Below are positions 1-8,163 of a DNA stretch of 64,000 nucleotides, one piece after another. The stretch comes from Halobacillus aidingensis. GTDB lineage: Bacteria; Bacillota; Bacilli; Bacillales; Halobacillaceae. The translations under genes and the position numbers were made by a program. A model generated the notes under the pieces. The model saw only the letters and a program-made list of their open reading frames with translations. It was not told where the DNA came from and searched no databases. Each line of letters starts with the position of its first letter. Within the stretch, counting starts at the first letter, position 1. The stretch covers positions 1-64,000 of the forward strand of contig NZ_FNIZ01000013.1 in the NCBI RefSeq assembly GCF_900104185.1, written 5' to 3'.

Positions 1-308
<308 letters not shown>

Positions 309-445
309 ATCTGATGAAAATCATTCGTGAATGACAGTACTTTTTCAATAAAAGATGTTCCTTATCCAGTTTTGAGGGTTCACCTGAACTTATGGGAATA
401 AATAAATGTTCATATTATGGGAGCACATCAAGTTTCCCACATTAT

Positions 446-522
<77 letters not shown>

Positions 523-548
523 ATAATTTTACTTCAAACTTTATATTG

Positions 549-664
549 ATGTGGTGGTGAAGGCGAAGAGGTCACACCTGTTCCCATGCCGAACACAGCA
601 GTTAAGCTCTTCAGCGCCGATGGTAGTCGGGTTTACCCCCGTGAGAGTAGGACGCCGCCACATG
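549..664 (+). rRNA. 5S ribosomal RNA
   Basis: This is a Bacillus-type 5S. It has a terminal stem (TGTGGTGG near 550 with CCGCCACA near 657), the conserved GTCACACCTGTTCCCATGCC block, and CCGAACACAGCAGTTAAG. It is the last gene of the rRNA operon. Ends are good to about 2 bases. Confidence 0.96.
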
Positions 665-673
665 ATCCCTTAG

Positions 674-706
674 CCTTTCAGGATTTATTTCCTGAAGGGT
701 TTTTTC
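674..706 (+). terminator. rRNA operon terminator
   Basis: An inverted repeat (CCTTTCAGG ... CCTGAAGGG) is followed by TTTTTT, 10 nt after 5S. It is a canonical intrinsic terminator. Confidence 0.9.
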
Positions 707-1339
707 GTATGCTCATTTTTGTGTGGAGGGAGAGCCAGGGTGTAAATATATTCTTACAAGTCCATCCGTTTATTAGTTATCTTTATATCTTTCGTTATGG
801 TTATCTTTATTGCAAGTTTGTCTTTCTACCAGCAAAACGATTTCAGCTGGCTTGCATTCATTTTTCTTTTGTTCGTTTTCGGTGTGACCAGAACCATCCC
901 TGCGCTTCCAATGCAAAAGAACCTACTTTCCTTATGGAGGAGCAGGTTCTTTCTTTTCTTACATATAGTATTCATTTGCACATTAGTGTAAGAGTATGTC
1001 GGAGTCAGGCACGACATCATTATTGAACTATGATCCGAAGCAAGTAGGACTGGCCTCACTATTGTGCTTGTCTGAAGGGTAAATAAAAGGATAGAATAGG
1101 GAAAGAAATTGGAATCATAGATGATCCATTTAGTTCAAATGCATAGCAACGTATCATAATAGCGTTTGTACAAGGAGTTCAACTATTAGCCGGATTTTCA
1201 GGGGACCTTGACTTATTATGACATGATGGTTCAAAATCTGATAAATAAATGAAGACGATTAACAAGCCTGGAATCAGGTGAAAAAGTTTGGTTTTAAAGC
1301 ATATTCACCATTAACAAACCATGGAAAGGAGGAAGGAAT
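707..1339. other. gene-poor stretch with hairpin and possible remnants
   Basis: No gene is convincing here. A hydrophobic 64-codon frame (797-991, plus) lacks a ribosome site. A hairpin at 916-953 (AAAGAACCT ... AGGTTCTTT, then T-rich) would terminate inside it. Around 1110-1240 the plus strand reads as broken coding sequence with several stops. A phrase there, AFVQGVQLLAGF, is loosely like a TetR-family ligand domain. Both readings are weak. Confidence 0.3.
916..957 (+). terminator. possible terminator hairpin
   Basis: The arms AAAGAACCT(A)CT and AG(C)AGGTTCTTT flank a short loop and are followed by CTTTTCTT. No clear upstream gene exists, so it may be left over from a lost gene. Confidence 0.4.
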
Positions 1340-2446
1340 GTGAAAAATCCTGTAGTCATTGTTGGTGCTGGTTTAAGCGGTCTGCGTGCTGCCTCTCTAC
1401 TTGCTGCCCAAGGCGTAGAGTGTAAGGTGCTGGAGGCACGAGATAGGATTGGCGGTAGGGTCTTGAGTACTTCAGATCCAAATAGACCTGACCTGGGCAA
1501 ATTCGACCTCGGCCCTACATGGTACTGGCCGCAATATGAAAGCACGATTTCCAACCTTGTTAAAGAACTGAATCTAGAAACGTTCGTCCAGCACACAAAA
1601 GGGGCGATGCTTTCAGAACGATCCCAAAACATGTCGCCAGAGCGTTTTGTGCTTCCAGAAAATTCGATTGAAAGGTCCATTCGCCTCAAAGGCGGGGTGC
1701 AGTCTCTTATCGATGCTGTAGAAGATACGATTCCTTCCGGGTTCATTGAGCTTGAAACGCGAGTTACAGCCATTCAACTTGATAAAGATGGGGCTATTAC
1801 TGTGGAAGCAGATCTTGCGGATGGAAGGAGAAAAAAAGTTTCAGCAAGTGCTGTTATCTTAGCATTACCACCGCGGATGGTGGCGCATCATATTGATTTT
1901 TCTCCTTCCCTACCTCAAGATACGATCAATGACCTCATAAGCAAACCTACGTGGATGGCTGGACAAGCCAAGGCCATAGCTGTTTATGATCGTCCCTTTT
2001 GGAGGGAGGCAGGCCTCTCTGGATTTGCAACAAGTTGGGTTGGACCGTTACAAGAAATCCATGATGCTTCTCCTGAAACAGGGGCTGGTGCATTATTTGG
2101 ATTTTTCGGCATGCCACCGAAAGCGCGCCGGGAAATGGGGGAGGATCAAGTGTTACAATTGGTCATCGATCAATTGGTCAGGCTTTTTGGAACCTCCGCT
2201 CAAAACGTGAGGGCGATCTTATACAAAGATTGGTCCAAAGATTCCGAAACCGCTGCTGAGGAAGATTTAGAGCTGCTTAGAGATTTTCCGAGCTATGGTC
2301 TGCCACAGAAAAAAGGGGTATGGGAAAAGAAAATTATATTTGCTGGTACAGAGGCCGATTCAGAGTCTGGTGGCCATCTTGATGGTGCCCTCCTGGCAGC
2401 TGAAAAGGCAGTGAATGAAATCAATATTCTAAATAACAACTTTTGA
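1340..2446 (+). CDS. FAD-dependent amine oxidase family protein
   Basis: Predicted flavin amine oxidase (monoamine oxidase-like fold), 368 aa, which would oxidise a primary or secondary amine using FAD. Residues 5-25 form the nucleotide-binding unit with GAGLSG at 9-14. LEAR at 31-34 and RIGGR at 36-40 are the usual continuation. Near the C-terminus, FAGTEAD and a following GALLAAEKA helix match the second FAD contact of the family. At 368 aa it is shorter than the common 430-500 aa, so the substrate domain is compact. The start is GTG, placed by a strong GGAAAGGAGG just upstream; the ATG two bases earlier runs straight into TGA. The gene stands alone, so its substrate cannot be inferred. Confidence 0.87.
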   Translation: MKNPVVIVGAGLSGLRAASLLAAQGVECKVLEARDRIGGRVLSTSDPNRPDLGKFDLGPTWYWPQYESTISNLVKELNLETFVQHTKGAMLSERSQNMSPERFVLPENSIERSIRLKGGVQSLIDAVEDTIPSGFIELETRVTAIQLDKDGAITVEADLADGRRKKVSASAVILALPPRMVAHHIDFSPSLPQDTINDLISKPTWMAGQAKAIAVYDRPFWREAGLSGFATSWVGPLQEIHDASPETGAGALFGFFGMPPKARREMGEDQVLQLVIDQLVRLFGTSAQNVRAILYKDWSKDSETAAEEDLELLRDFPSYGLPQKKGVWEKKIIFAGTEADSESGGHLDGALLAAEKAVNEINILNNNF

Positions 2447-2581
2447 ACGAGTATTAGAAAGACGCGTAGGAGATTCTTTTTGGAGGAACATAGTAACAAA
2501 CCTCCGATTGTCTTATGCTCGTGAACGCCCCATTCGAAACTAAAAGATTACCGGACAATGTTTATAAATAAAAAAACCAAT

Positions 2582-3271
2582 CTACCGCCATAGATTGGTT
2601 TTTTCTTTTGAGATATCTTTACGTATAGGTTTTCTTTTAATGGAGTTTTTATTGTAATGTCTTAACATAAGGATAAGATCATCACGGTCCAGCAACTTCA
2701 CTTTGTTTTTATGTGCTTGTACAATTGCTGCATTCGTATAGAATTGATTAGTTATGACCCACTTCTTATTGGCTTTATAATATCCTGAAGCACCAATTAT
2801 TTCATTTACGGCTGATATACCTATATTGTTAGAGTACCTTTTCGCTTGGACTACAATGACATCTAATCCTTTTCTTAAGATAAGGTCTGCTCCATAATCA
2901 CCAGACTTAGGAGTTCGTTTTACATCATATCCTTCATTTCTTAATAAGTGAGAAAGGACGGTTTTAAACTGAATACCACTCATGGAATCGATTTCTTCCA
3001 TTAGATCATTCCATTGAATGCTGTTATAGGATAAATTGTTGGATTTATTGAGAATTATTTTAATGACCAAAAAAGCTAAGTAAATAACCGAATAAAGAAA
3101 GAAGAGAAGGAATGAAAGATATATGATTCCATCCGTAGGAAATAGACAAACAACACAGTAATAAAGCAAGTTTGAAATTCCAATGAATTTCGCCTTCTCT
3201 GATAATGACCAGTCCTTGAATTGTTGTATTTTTTTCCATTGCTTTATGTAGTATTTAAATATTATAATCAA
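2582..3271 (-). CDS. membrane-anchored Mrr-type restriction endonuclease domain protein
   Basis: The 229-aa protein has two parts. Residues 29-75 are strongly hydrophobic and should form two membrane helices. Residues 95-205 are a restriction endonuclease-like (Mrr_cat) domain with the catalytic pattern intact: E113 in the leading helix, D129 in GDYGADL, and Q142-x-K144 in VVQAKRY. The family cuts DNA, often modified or foreign. A membrane-tethered form suggests action on DNA near the envelope, but that is inference. The start is uncertain: the only in-frame choice near a ribosome site (AAGGTGG) is a TTG directly abutting it. No methylase or other restriction gene is adjacent. It is AT-richer than the amine oxidase gene next to it, compatible with transfer. 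Confidence 0.8.
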   Translation of the reverse strand: MIIIFKYYIKQWKKIQQFKDWSLSEKAKFIGISNLLYYCVVCLFPTDGIIYLSFLLFFLYSVIYLAFLVIKIILNKSNNLSYNSIQWNDLMEEIDSMSGIQFKTVLSHLLRNEGYDVKRTPKSGDYGADLILRKGLDVIVVQAKRYSNNIGISAVNEIIGASGYYKANKKWVITNQFYTNAAIVQAHKNKVKLLDRDDLILMLRHYNKNSIKRKPIRKDISKEKTNLWR

Positions 3272-3363
3272 CCACCTTACATATAAGATCAGATGGTATT
3301 TTGCCCAATGATTAGGAAATTATACTGCTTTGGAATTACTCTTGTCGACATGGATTAAAGAAT

Positions 3364-3414
3364 AGTGCCTGACCCCCACTGCGCTGAAGTGTTAACGTGG
3401 TGGGGGTCAGGCAC
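3364..3414 (+). repeat. REP-like palindrome, copy 1
   Basis: Arms AGTGCCTGACCCCCAC and GTGGTGGGGGTCAGGCAC enclose GCTGAAGTGTTAAC. The plus orientation is defined by the asymmetric core. It directly precedes the truncated dsdA remnant. Confidence 0.88.
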
Positions 3415-3605
3415 GAACATTAGCACTTGCAGGCATGTACGGTCCTTCTTCCGTTGACATCCAACAACATTTAGACCGCATGTATGGCTCCCGTTTAAGT
3501 CATGGAACTCATTTAGTTTGGGCAACAGGTGGAAGTTTGGTGCCAAAAGATATTATGGAAGGTCTTGTTTCTAAAGGGACATCATTTCTTCGTCAGGAGG
3601 AATAG
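3415..3605 (+). pseudogene. D-serine dehydratase C-terminal remnant
   Basis: An open frame of about 62 codons starts inside repeat copy 1 and ends with a stop at 3603-3605. The translation contains GTHLVWATGGSLVPKDIMEG. This matches the C-terminal signature of DsdA (THLVWATGG.MVPEEEM in E. coli), a PLP enzyme that deaminates D-serine. Only the last ~60 of the usual ~440 residues remain, and there is no start codon or ribosome site. The boundary coincides with the repeat, so the gene was lost by an event ending at the palindrome. Confidence 0.75.
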
Positions 3606-3695
3606 AAAAAACGAACCTGTTGTAGTCACCCTCACGGCAGAACTGTGAAGAGCGGGGATGGGTCGGCGCTTCCTGATTAAAAAGGCCTGAATGAA

Positions 3696-3746
3696 AGTGT
3701 CTGCCCCCCAGTGCGTTAACACTTTAGCGAAGCGGGATCAGGCACT
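3696..3746 (-). repeat. REP-like palindrome, copy 2 (inverted)
   Basis: The arms AGTGTCTGCCCCCC / GGGATCAGGCACT are diverged. The core GTTAACACTTTAGCG is the reverse complement of the core in most other copies, so this copy is inverted relative to copy 1. Confidence 0.8.
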
Positions 3747-3799
3747 GATAATGTTAAATAACCAACACTTGCATTCAATAGATATATTCTATCTAATAA

Positions 3800-3842
3800 A
3801 AAAACACTGCAATCTTATTTTTAACGATTGCAGTGTTTTGAA
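3800..3842 (-). terminator. terminator of the arsR-ydcZ operon
   Basis: Read on the minus strand, ACACTGCAATCGTT ... AAGATTGCAGTGT is followed by TTTTTT. The stem is about 13 bp and lies 10 nt past the last transporter gene. Confidence 0.85.
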
Positions 3843-3852
3843 ATTTACTATA

Positions 3853-4317
3853 CTACGCAGAGATTTCTTCGCTGGCACGTGTATTTCCTTTATAGATAAA
3901 GTAAAGAGCAATAATCATAAAGAGTAATGCAAAACCACGTTTCATATCCAAAGGAATTACTAAACTGTTGAACCAACCGAAATTATCAATAAGAATACCG
4001 ATGACAAGCTGACCGATGATAACCGTAATATTGGTTGCAATGACCCCGATTTTAGGGACAGCGGCTATTATGAAAAGTAAAAACAACACACCTAAAAATA
4101 CGGCGCTTAATTGCCATTTAGGTACTTCTACAATGGCAAGCAAATTTCCATGACCAAAGAATAGTATAATAATTGCTAGAAACATGGTTCCAGTCAGAAA
4201 AGTTAACAGGGTCGTTTCGATGGTTCCTGCTTTACGACCGAATGTACCATTAACAGCTGATTGTGCGCTTAATGTGAGACCACCTAAAAAGGTGAATAGA
4301 ATCATTAATATACCCAT
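3853..4317 (-). CDS. YdcZ-like DMT transporter subunit (second of pair)
   Basis: 154-aa membrane protein of the DUF606/YdcZ branch of the drug/metabolite transporter superfamily, with five hydrophobic helices filling the chain. Its N-terminal FLGGLTLSAQSAVNGTFGRK and central VFLGVLFLLFIIAAVPKIG resemble its upstream partner. Such half-size proteins usually work as pairs in the cytoplasmic membrane; substrates are unknown. An AGGAGG site 8 nt before ATG fixes the start, and 11 bp separate it from the partner's stop, so the two are co-translated. The terminator follows at once. Confidence 0.85.
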   Translation of the reverse strand: MGILMILFTFLGGLTLSAQSAVNGTFGRKAGTIETTLLTFLTGTMFLAIIILFFGHGNLLAIVEVPKWQLSAVFLGVLFLLFIIAAVPKIGVIATNITVIIGQLVIGILIDNFGWFNSLVIPLDMKRGFALLFMIIALYFIYKGNTRASEEISA

Positions 4318-4328
4318 TTCGAGACCTC

Positions 4329-4757
4329 CTAGTAAACTAAAATAAGTGCTATAATCATTGAAATAACAGCGAATATTTTTTCTTTATTGACTCTGGATTT
4401 CTTGCTTCCAAGCCAACCATAATGTTCAATCACTATACTCATTACTAATTGACCAATAATTACTGCAACCATAGTTATTCCGACACCGACAAATGGAACA
4501 CTAATAACAATAGATGTTAAATAGACAACTCCCAAGACACCCCCAAGCAGTGTCCATTTAGGTGCTTCAACGATATAAGAAAATTTCCCTTTTCCAAAGA
4601 ATAGCCAAAGTAATCCGAGGATGATCGAACCAATAAAGAAGTTATAAAAACTAGTTTCCAGTTTTCCTATCGTTTTTCCTAATTCACCATAAATAGCTCC
4701 TTCAAAACTAAGCGCTGCTCCTGCCAATAACGCTAATATATATGAGATGTAACGCAT
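4329..4757 (-). CDS. YdcZ-like DMT transporter subunit (first of pair)
   Basis: 142-aa, five-helix membrane protein, homologous to the gene immediately downstream; both start with a helix followed by an AxxGxxGxxxGK-type loop. The pair probably forms a heteromeric small-molecule exporter. The ATG has a perfect AGGAGG ten bases upstream. An inverted repeat at 4791-4810, 34 nt before the start, matches one in front of the ArsR gene. Expression may therefore be controlled locally as well as from the arsR promoter. Confidence 0.85.
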   Translation of the reverse strand: MRYISYILALLAGAALSFEGAIYGELGKTIGKLETSFYNFFIGSIILGLLWLFFGKGKFSYIVEAPKWTLLGGVLGVVYLTSIVISVPFVGVGITMVAVIIGQLVMSIVIEHYGWLGSKKSRVNKEKIFAVISMIIALILVY

Positions 4758-4790
4758 GGAATGAATTCCTCCTGAGATCTTTATATTTAA

Positions 4791-4810
4791 ATATCTAGAA
4801 TAATCGATAT
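4791..4810. promoter_or_regulatory. candidate ArsR-family operator, transporter promoter
   Basis: ATATCT-N8-CGATAT has the same half-site spacing as the site at 5171-5190 and one base differs. It lies between the regulator gene and the first transporter gene. Confidence 0.5.
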
Positions 4811-4843
4811 ATTATATTAAAAAAGAAACAGAAATCAACCAAC

Positions 4844-5158
4844 TCAGATTTCTGTTTTAAGGTATTCAGCAAACTGACGAATGGCTTCTTCATTTCTTCG
4901 ATAGTATGTCCACTGGCCATAACGGACAGATTCAAGAAGACCAGCTTTCTGCATCATCGTCAAGTAGTGAGATACCGTAGATTGAGAAGCTTCGGCTTTT
5001 TCTTGAATGTCTCCTACACATACTCCCCCTTTATAACTGACCTCCTTTGGCAGGTGAGCGCCCTGTTTAGGAAAATGCTTCTCCGGTTCCTTCAACCACT
5101 TTAAAATGTTAAGTCTAGTTTTGTTGGATAAAGCCTTAAATACATCAATTGGTTCCAT
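4844..5158 (-). CDS. ArsR-family transcriptional regulator
   Basis: 104-aa winged-helix repressor. The N-terminal FKALSNKTRLNILKWL and the recognition segment SQSTVSHYLTMMQKAGLL (about residues 57-74) are typical of ArsR/SmtB, followed by a beta-hairpin wing (GQWTYYRR). The metal-type ELCVC box is absent; one Cys sits in GGVCVGD. The ligand may therefore not be arsenite or zinc. It is the first gene of an operon with two YdcZ-type transporter genes (87-bp gap), implying ligand-triggered export. The ribosome site is poor, consistent with low expression. An inverted repeat 13 nt upstream is the likely autoregulatory operator. Confidence 0.87.
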   Translation of the reverse strand: MEPIDVFKALSNKTRLNILKWLKEPEKHFPKQGAHLPKEVSYKGGVCVGDIQEKAEASQSTVSHYLTMMQKAGLLESVRYGQWTYYRRNEEAIRQFAEYLKTEI

Positions 5159-5170
5159 AAGCCATATTAT

Positions 5171-5190
5171 ATATCGGTTTTTATCGATAT
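5171..5190. promoter_or_regulatory. candidate ArsR-family operator, regulator promoter
   Basis: ATATCG-N8-CGATAT is a perfect 6-bp inverted repeat just upstream of the arsR-like start codon. It shares geometry with the site at 4791-4810. Confidence 0.55.
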
Positions 5191-5337
5191 GTCAATTTAG
5201 CAGAAATTAAATAAGAGGTGGAACCATAAAATTCAGGGAAGGTTCTAAAAAAGATTGCCCACTTTAGCCATATAAAGCAGACAGTCTTTTAATAATTTGG
5301 CAATATCTAATAGAAGAATTTCCTCATTTGCGTCTTA

Positions 5338-5559
5338 AGATGTGTAACAAAGCCTGCACAAGAGCTGCCGTCACTCATGCCTCTCTATCGATTACCAAAG
5401 CCAAAATTATTTGGATGTGCAGAAGAAGTAGCAGATCAAATTCAACCCTGGTACGAAGCAGGAGTATCCTGCAGGTTTCGTGCTTTTATCGATTTAGTCG
5501 TTTCTATGTGACAAGAAAAAGGAATTTCCCGTGTGCGCTTCCTGAGTAAAAAGGCCTGA
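5338..5559 (+). pseudogene. remnant of an NtaA/SnaA-type flavin monooxygenase
   Basis: The frame reads KLFGCAEEVADQIQPWYEAG followed by FIDLVV, a stop, and then QEKGISRVRF. This is the C-terminal signature of LLM-class FMNH2-dependent monooxygenases (nitrilotriacetate/DszA group), where GTPEEVADQIQEWFEAG is conserved. Only the last ~70 residues are visible, and the frame is interrupted by TGA at 5507-5509. The fragment runs into repeat copy 3. It is another catabolic gene reduced to its tail beside a palindrome. Confidence 0.65.
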
Positions 5560-5596
5560 CCCCAAGCGCTCTATTTAGCGGAGTGGGGTCAGGCAT
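5553..5596 (-). repeat. REP-like palindrome, copy 3
   Basis: The short variant GGCCTGACCCCAAGCGCT ... AGTGGGGTCAGGCAT. The core TTTAGCGG suggests the same orientation as copy 2. The 24 bases before it (CGCTTCCTGAGTAAAAAGG...) are almost the same as those at 3668-3690 before copy 2. Confidence 0.8.
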
Positions 5597-5611
5597 GATT
5601 GAAGTCTATAT

Positions 5612-6427
5612 TTACCTTCTGAAATTTCCTATGACTTCTACCGTTTCACTGACACTAACAAAGGCTTTGGGGTCTATGCTTGTAATCAATGATTTTACTA
5701 ACGCAAGTTCATAACGCGTAATAACCGTATAGAGCACTTTACGTTCTGTGTTGGAATACCCACCTTGACCGTACATGACAGTGATACCGCGTATTAAATT
5801 ATCCAGCAGCTCACTTTTCACTTCTTCCCCACGATCGGATACAACCATTAAGCTAAGCTTCACATGGCGGGTATGAACACGGTCGATCACTATTCCAGTA
5901 ATATAAATGGATATCATGGTGTACAGAGCTAATTCCCATGAAAAAACAAAGCCGGAGATAAAAACAACCACACTATTGATAGCAAAAATCAATACTCCTA
6001 ACGGGATATCACGCTTCAAAGTGAGGAGAAGCCCGATAATATCAGCTCCACCACCGGATCCGTAAAACCTGATGATCAGACCAATGGATCCGCCAGCAAT
6101 CGCTCCTCCGAATACGCATGCTAACAAGGCATCTTCTGTTACTTGAGTGACGGGGAGATATTGCATCGTGATGGAGGTGACAACGACAGAAAATATGCTA
6201 TTCGCAATAAACTCTTTTCCTAGCTTCATCCATCCTAGGATAAAGATCGGGGCATTCAGAACCACTAACCAAATCCCCGCACTTATAGGAGTAAGTAAAC
6301 CGAACACCATAGCCAGCCCGGTCACCCCACCAGTTAAAACTTCATTTGGTATCAAAAACAGGTTGAAGGCTGCTCCTAATATGATGGAGGTGGCAAACAG
6401 TACTGCTAAATTTTTCAAGCGACTCAT
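5612..6427 (-). CDS. YitT family membrane protein (DUF2179)
   Basis: 271-aa integral membrane protein of the YitT/YpjC/YqfU family. It has five to six hydrophobic helices over residues 5-190, with the family's GGxTGLA (LTGGVTGLAMVF) and glycine-rich YGSGGGADIIG segments. A soluble DUF2179 domain follows (about residues 195-270, GITVMYGQGGYSNTERKVLYTVI). Its function is not established; Bacillus genomes carry several paralogs. I place the start at the second Met, because GGAGTG sits 5 nt before it; an alternative lies 6 codons upstream. It is divergent from the thiamin operon and not linked to it functionally. Confidence 0.88.
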   Translation of the reverse strand: MSRLKNLAVLFATSIILGAAFNLFLIPNEVLTGGVTGLAMVFGLLTPISAGIWLVVLNAPIFILGWMKLGKEFIANSIFSVVVTSITMQYLPVTQVTEDALLACVFGGAIAGGSIGLIIRFYGSGGGADIIGLLLTLKRDIPLGVLIFAINSVVVFISGFVFSWELALYTMISIYITGIVIDRVHTRHVKLSLMVVSDRGEEVKSELLDNLIRGITVMYGQGGYSNTERKVLYTVITRYELALVKSLITSIDPKAFVSVSETVEVIGNFRR

Positions 6428-6530
6428 GAGAACACTCCAATTCATGCTATAGAAAATACTAAATGAATTCTAGGGGCCATGAATTTGGAAGTCAATGATA
6501 TTTTATTACATTCGTTTTTTTGGGAATGTT

Positions 6531-6558
6531 TTGACAATTATTCAGAACATGTTACGAT
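6531..6558 (+). promoter_or_regulatory. probable sigma-A promoter of the thiamin operon
   Basis: TTGACA at 6531-6536 and TACGAT at 6553-6558 with a 16-bp spacer, about 30 bp ahead of the riboswitch. Confidence 0.6.
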
Positions 6559-6585
6559 ATCAGTGAAATCAAAAAACATAGACGA

Positions 6586-6679
6586 TCCACTAGGGGTGCC
6601 TTCTCATAAGGCTGAGATTAAAGTGTAGCTTTAAGACTCTTAGAACCTGATCTGGTTGATACCAGCGTAGGGAAGTGGC
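6586..6679 (+). ncRNA. TPP riboswitch (THI element)
   Basis: A classical THI box: P1 stem CCACT/AGTGG, GGGGTGCC, CTGAGA, the AACCTGATCTGGTT pyrophosphate/HMP-binding part and GCGTAGGGAAG. It binds thiamin pyrophosphate and controls the downstream tenA-thiF operon. A strong intrinsic terminator at 6723-6760 shows that control is by transcription attenuation. Confidence 0.97.
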
Positions 6680-6722
6680 GGTCAGCGTGTATCTTAAGCT
6701 ACATATAGATATTTACACCTGA

Positions 6723-6760
6723 AACCACTATCTTTACGCACATAAAGATAGTGGTTTTTT
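6723..6760 (+). terminator. riboswitch-controlled terminator
   Basis: AACCACTATCTTT / AAAGATAGTGGTT with a TTTTTT tail, between the THI element and tenA. It is the expression platform of the riboswitch. Confidence 0.92.
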
Positions 6761-6845
6761 AGTGTCTGGAAATAGATGCAGAGAGTGCCTGCGTCTTATC
6801 CTTTTTTCCTTGCTCGTGGATCGTCGGGAAAAGGAGAGAATCACA

Positions 6846-7544
6846 ATGAAATTTTCACAGCAGATTCGTGAAGCGGTGGATCCCATTTGGGAAGCAAGTT
6901 TCCATCATCCTTTTGTCAAAGGGATTGGAGAAGGGACGCTATCGCTCGAGCAGTTCCGCTACTATGTCCTTCAGGATTCTTATTATTTATCCCATTTTTC
7001 CAGAGTGCAGGCGATGGGAGCAGCAAAGTCAGAGGACATGAAAACCATGGCCAGTATGGCTTCTCATGCTCAAGGGACGTATGAAGCAGAGATGGAGCTT
7101 CATGAGAACTTTTCAAAAAGACTCGGAATCACAGAAGAGGAGCGCAACCAGTTCACTCCTTCTCCGACGGCTTATGCGTACGCCTCTCATATGTACCGGG
7201 GCGCCTACCATGGGGATTTGGGAGAGATTATCGCTACGATTCTTCCGTGCTATTGGCTTTATTATGAAGTTGGGGAGCACTTGAAAGATCATCAGCCGGA
7301 AGAACCGATTTATCAGGAGTGGATCGGCACCTATGGCGGGGATTGGTTCCGGACGCTGGTTGAGGAGCAGATCCAGCGGCTGGATGATCTGGCGGAATTG
7401 AAATCGGAAGCGGGCCGTGAGCGGATGAAAGAGTTGTTTGTGATCAGCAGTCAGTATGAGTACAAGTTTTGGGAAATGGCATACCAAATGGAAGAGTGGC
7501 CGTTTGATATGAAAACTTCTCAACTGGCTGGCAAAGGAGAATGA
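6846..7544 (+). CDS. tenA: aminopyrimidine aminohydrolase / thiaminase II
   Basis: TenA hydrolyses 5-aminomethyl-4-amino-2-methylpyrimidine to HMP, salvaging the pyrimidine of degraded thiamin. The protein has 232 aa, as is usual. The catalytic residues fall at the B. subtilis numbers: D44 and Y47 in QDSYYL, C135 in ILPCYW, Y204-E205 in SSQYEY. The start is the ATG with GGAGAG upstream; a longer frame from 6762 lacks a ribosome site and begins right after the terminator. It is the first gene of the riboswitch-controlled operon and ends 3 bp before tenI. Confidence 0.96.
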   Translation: MKFSQQIREAVDPIWEASFHHPFVKGIGEGTLSLEQFRYYVLQDSYYLSHFSRVQAMGAAKSEDMKTMASMASHAQGTYEAEMELHENFSKRLGITEEERNQFTPSPTAYAYASHMYRGAYHGDLGEIIATILPCYWLYYEVGEHLKDHQPEEPIYQEWIGTYGGDWFRTLVEEQIQRLDDLAELKSEAGRERMKELFVISSQYEYKFWEMAYQMEEWPFDMKTSQLAGKGE

Positions 7545-7547
7545 ATC

Positions 7548-8163
7548 GTGAGGCCATCCATTCACTTGATTTCGACAGGAGAGCAGATGTTTGCTGAACT
7601 AACCGAGACAGTGAGTGCGGTCCAGCAGGAAATCGATTTTCTCCACATTCGAGAAAAGCAACGCTCTGCTGCTGAAATTTTTGCTGGCATTCAACAGCTG
7701 ACGGATGCCGGTTTTCCAATGGAGCGTATCATCCTCAATGACAGGGCTGACGTTGCTTTTGTAGCAGGAGGACTTCGGGGTGCAGTTGACTCACCACAGC
7801 CTCCCAGTCTCACAAGTGAAGCAAACCTTTCCCGAACTGAATGTAGGGAAATCCGTTCATTCATTAAAAGAGGCCATAGATGCGAAAGAGGAAGGAGCGG
7901 ATTTTCTCCTATACGGAAATATCTATCCGACCTCCTCCAAGCCGGGAAAAGCGGGGAAAGGATTGGATTCGCTCCGTGAAATTATTGAACATGTCGGGTG
8001 CCCGGTCGTTGCTATCGGTGGAATAACGCCAGAGCGGGCAGGGGATGTCATTCGTACGGGAGCTCAGGGGATTGCAGTCATGTCCGGAATTCTACAGGCG
8101 GAGGATCCTGTGAAAGCAGCGCAGGCTTACCGGACGGAAGTCGATGGAGGGAGGATGTTATGA
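7548..8163 (+). pseudogene. tenI: thiazole tautomerase, frameshifted
   Basis: TenI aromatises the thiazole phosphate carboxylate made by ThiG. The first frame (GTG at 7548) encodes the N-terminal third to ILNDRADVAFVAGGLRG. The rest (VQLTHHSLPVSQVKQTFPEL ... GGITPERAGDVI) continues in another frame to 8163. The junction near 7778-7786 reads CGGGGTGCAGTTG, where family sequences need GG-GTG-CAG. Loss of one dinucleotide from a GTGTG run explains it. Everything else is well conserved (SVHSLKEA, EEGADFLLYGNIYPT, PVVAIGGI), so the break is recent or a sequencing error. TenI is not essential for thiazole synthesis in B. subtilis, so loss would be tolerable. Confidence 0.85.

Larger units (their letters stand above)
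3272..3852. other. repeat-rich intergenic region
   Basis: This holds two copies of the palindromic repeat in opposite orientations (3364-3414 and 3696-3746), the dsdA remnant between them, and the terminator of the minus-strand transporter operon near 3800. Nothing else is evident. Confidence 0.7.

Noticed and set aside
586-1026. 146-codon plus-strand frame
   Set aside because: It starts inside 5S rRNA and crosses the rRNA terminator; it is not a gene.
3355-3927. Frames of 63 and 78 codons around the palindromes
   Set aside because: They consist of translated repeat sequence, and the second is antisense to the YdcZ gene end.
7113-7719. Minus-strand frames opposite tenA and tenI
   Set aside because: Shadows of well-supported plus-strand genes with no ribosome sites or family signature.
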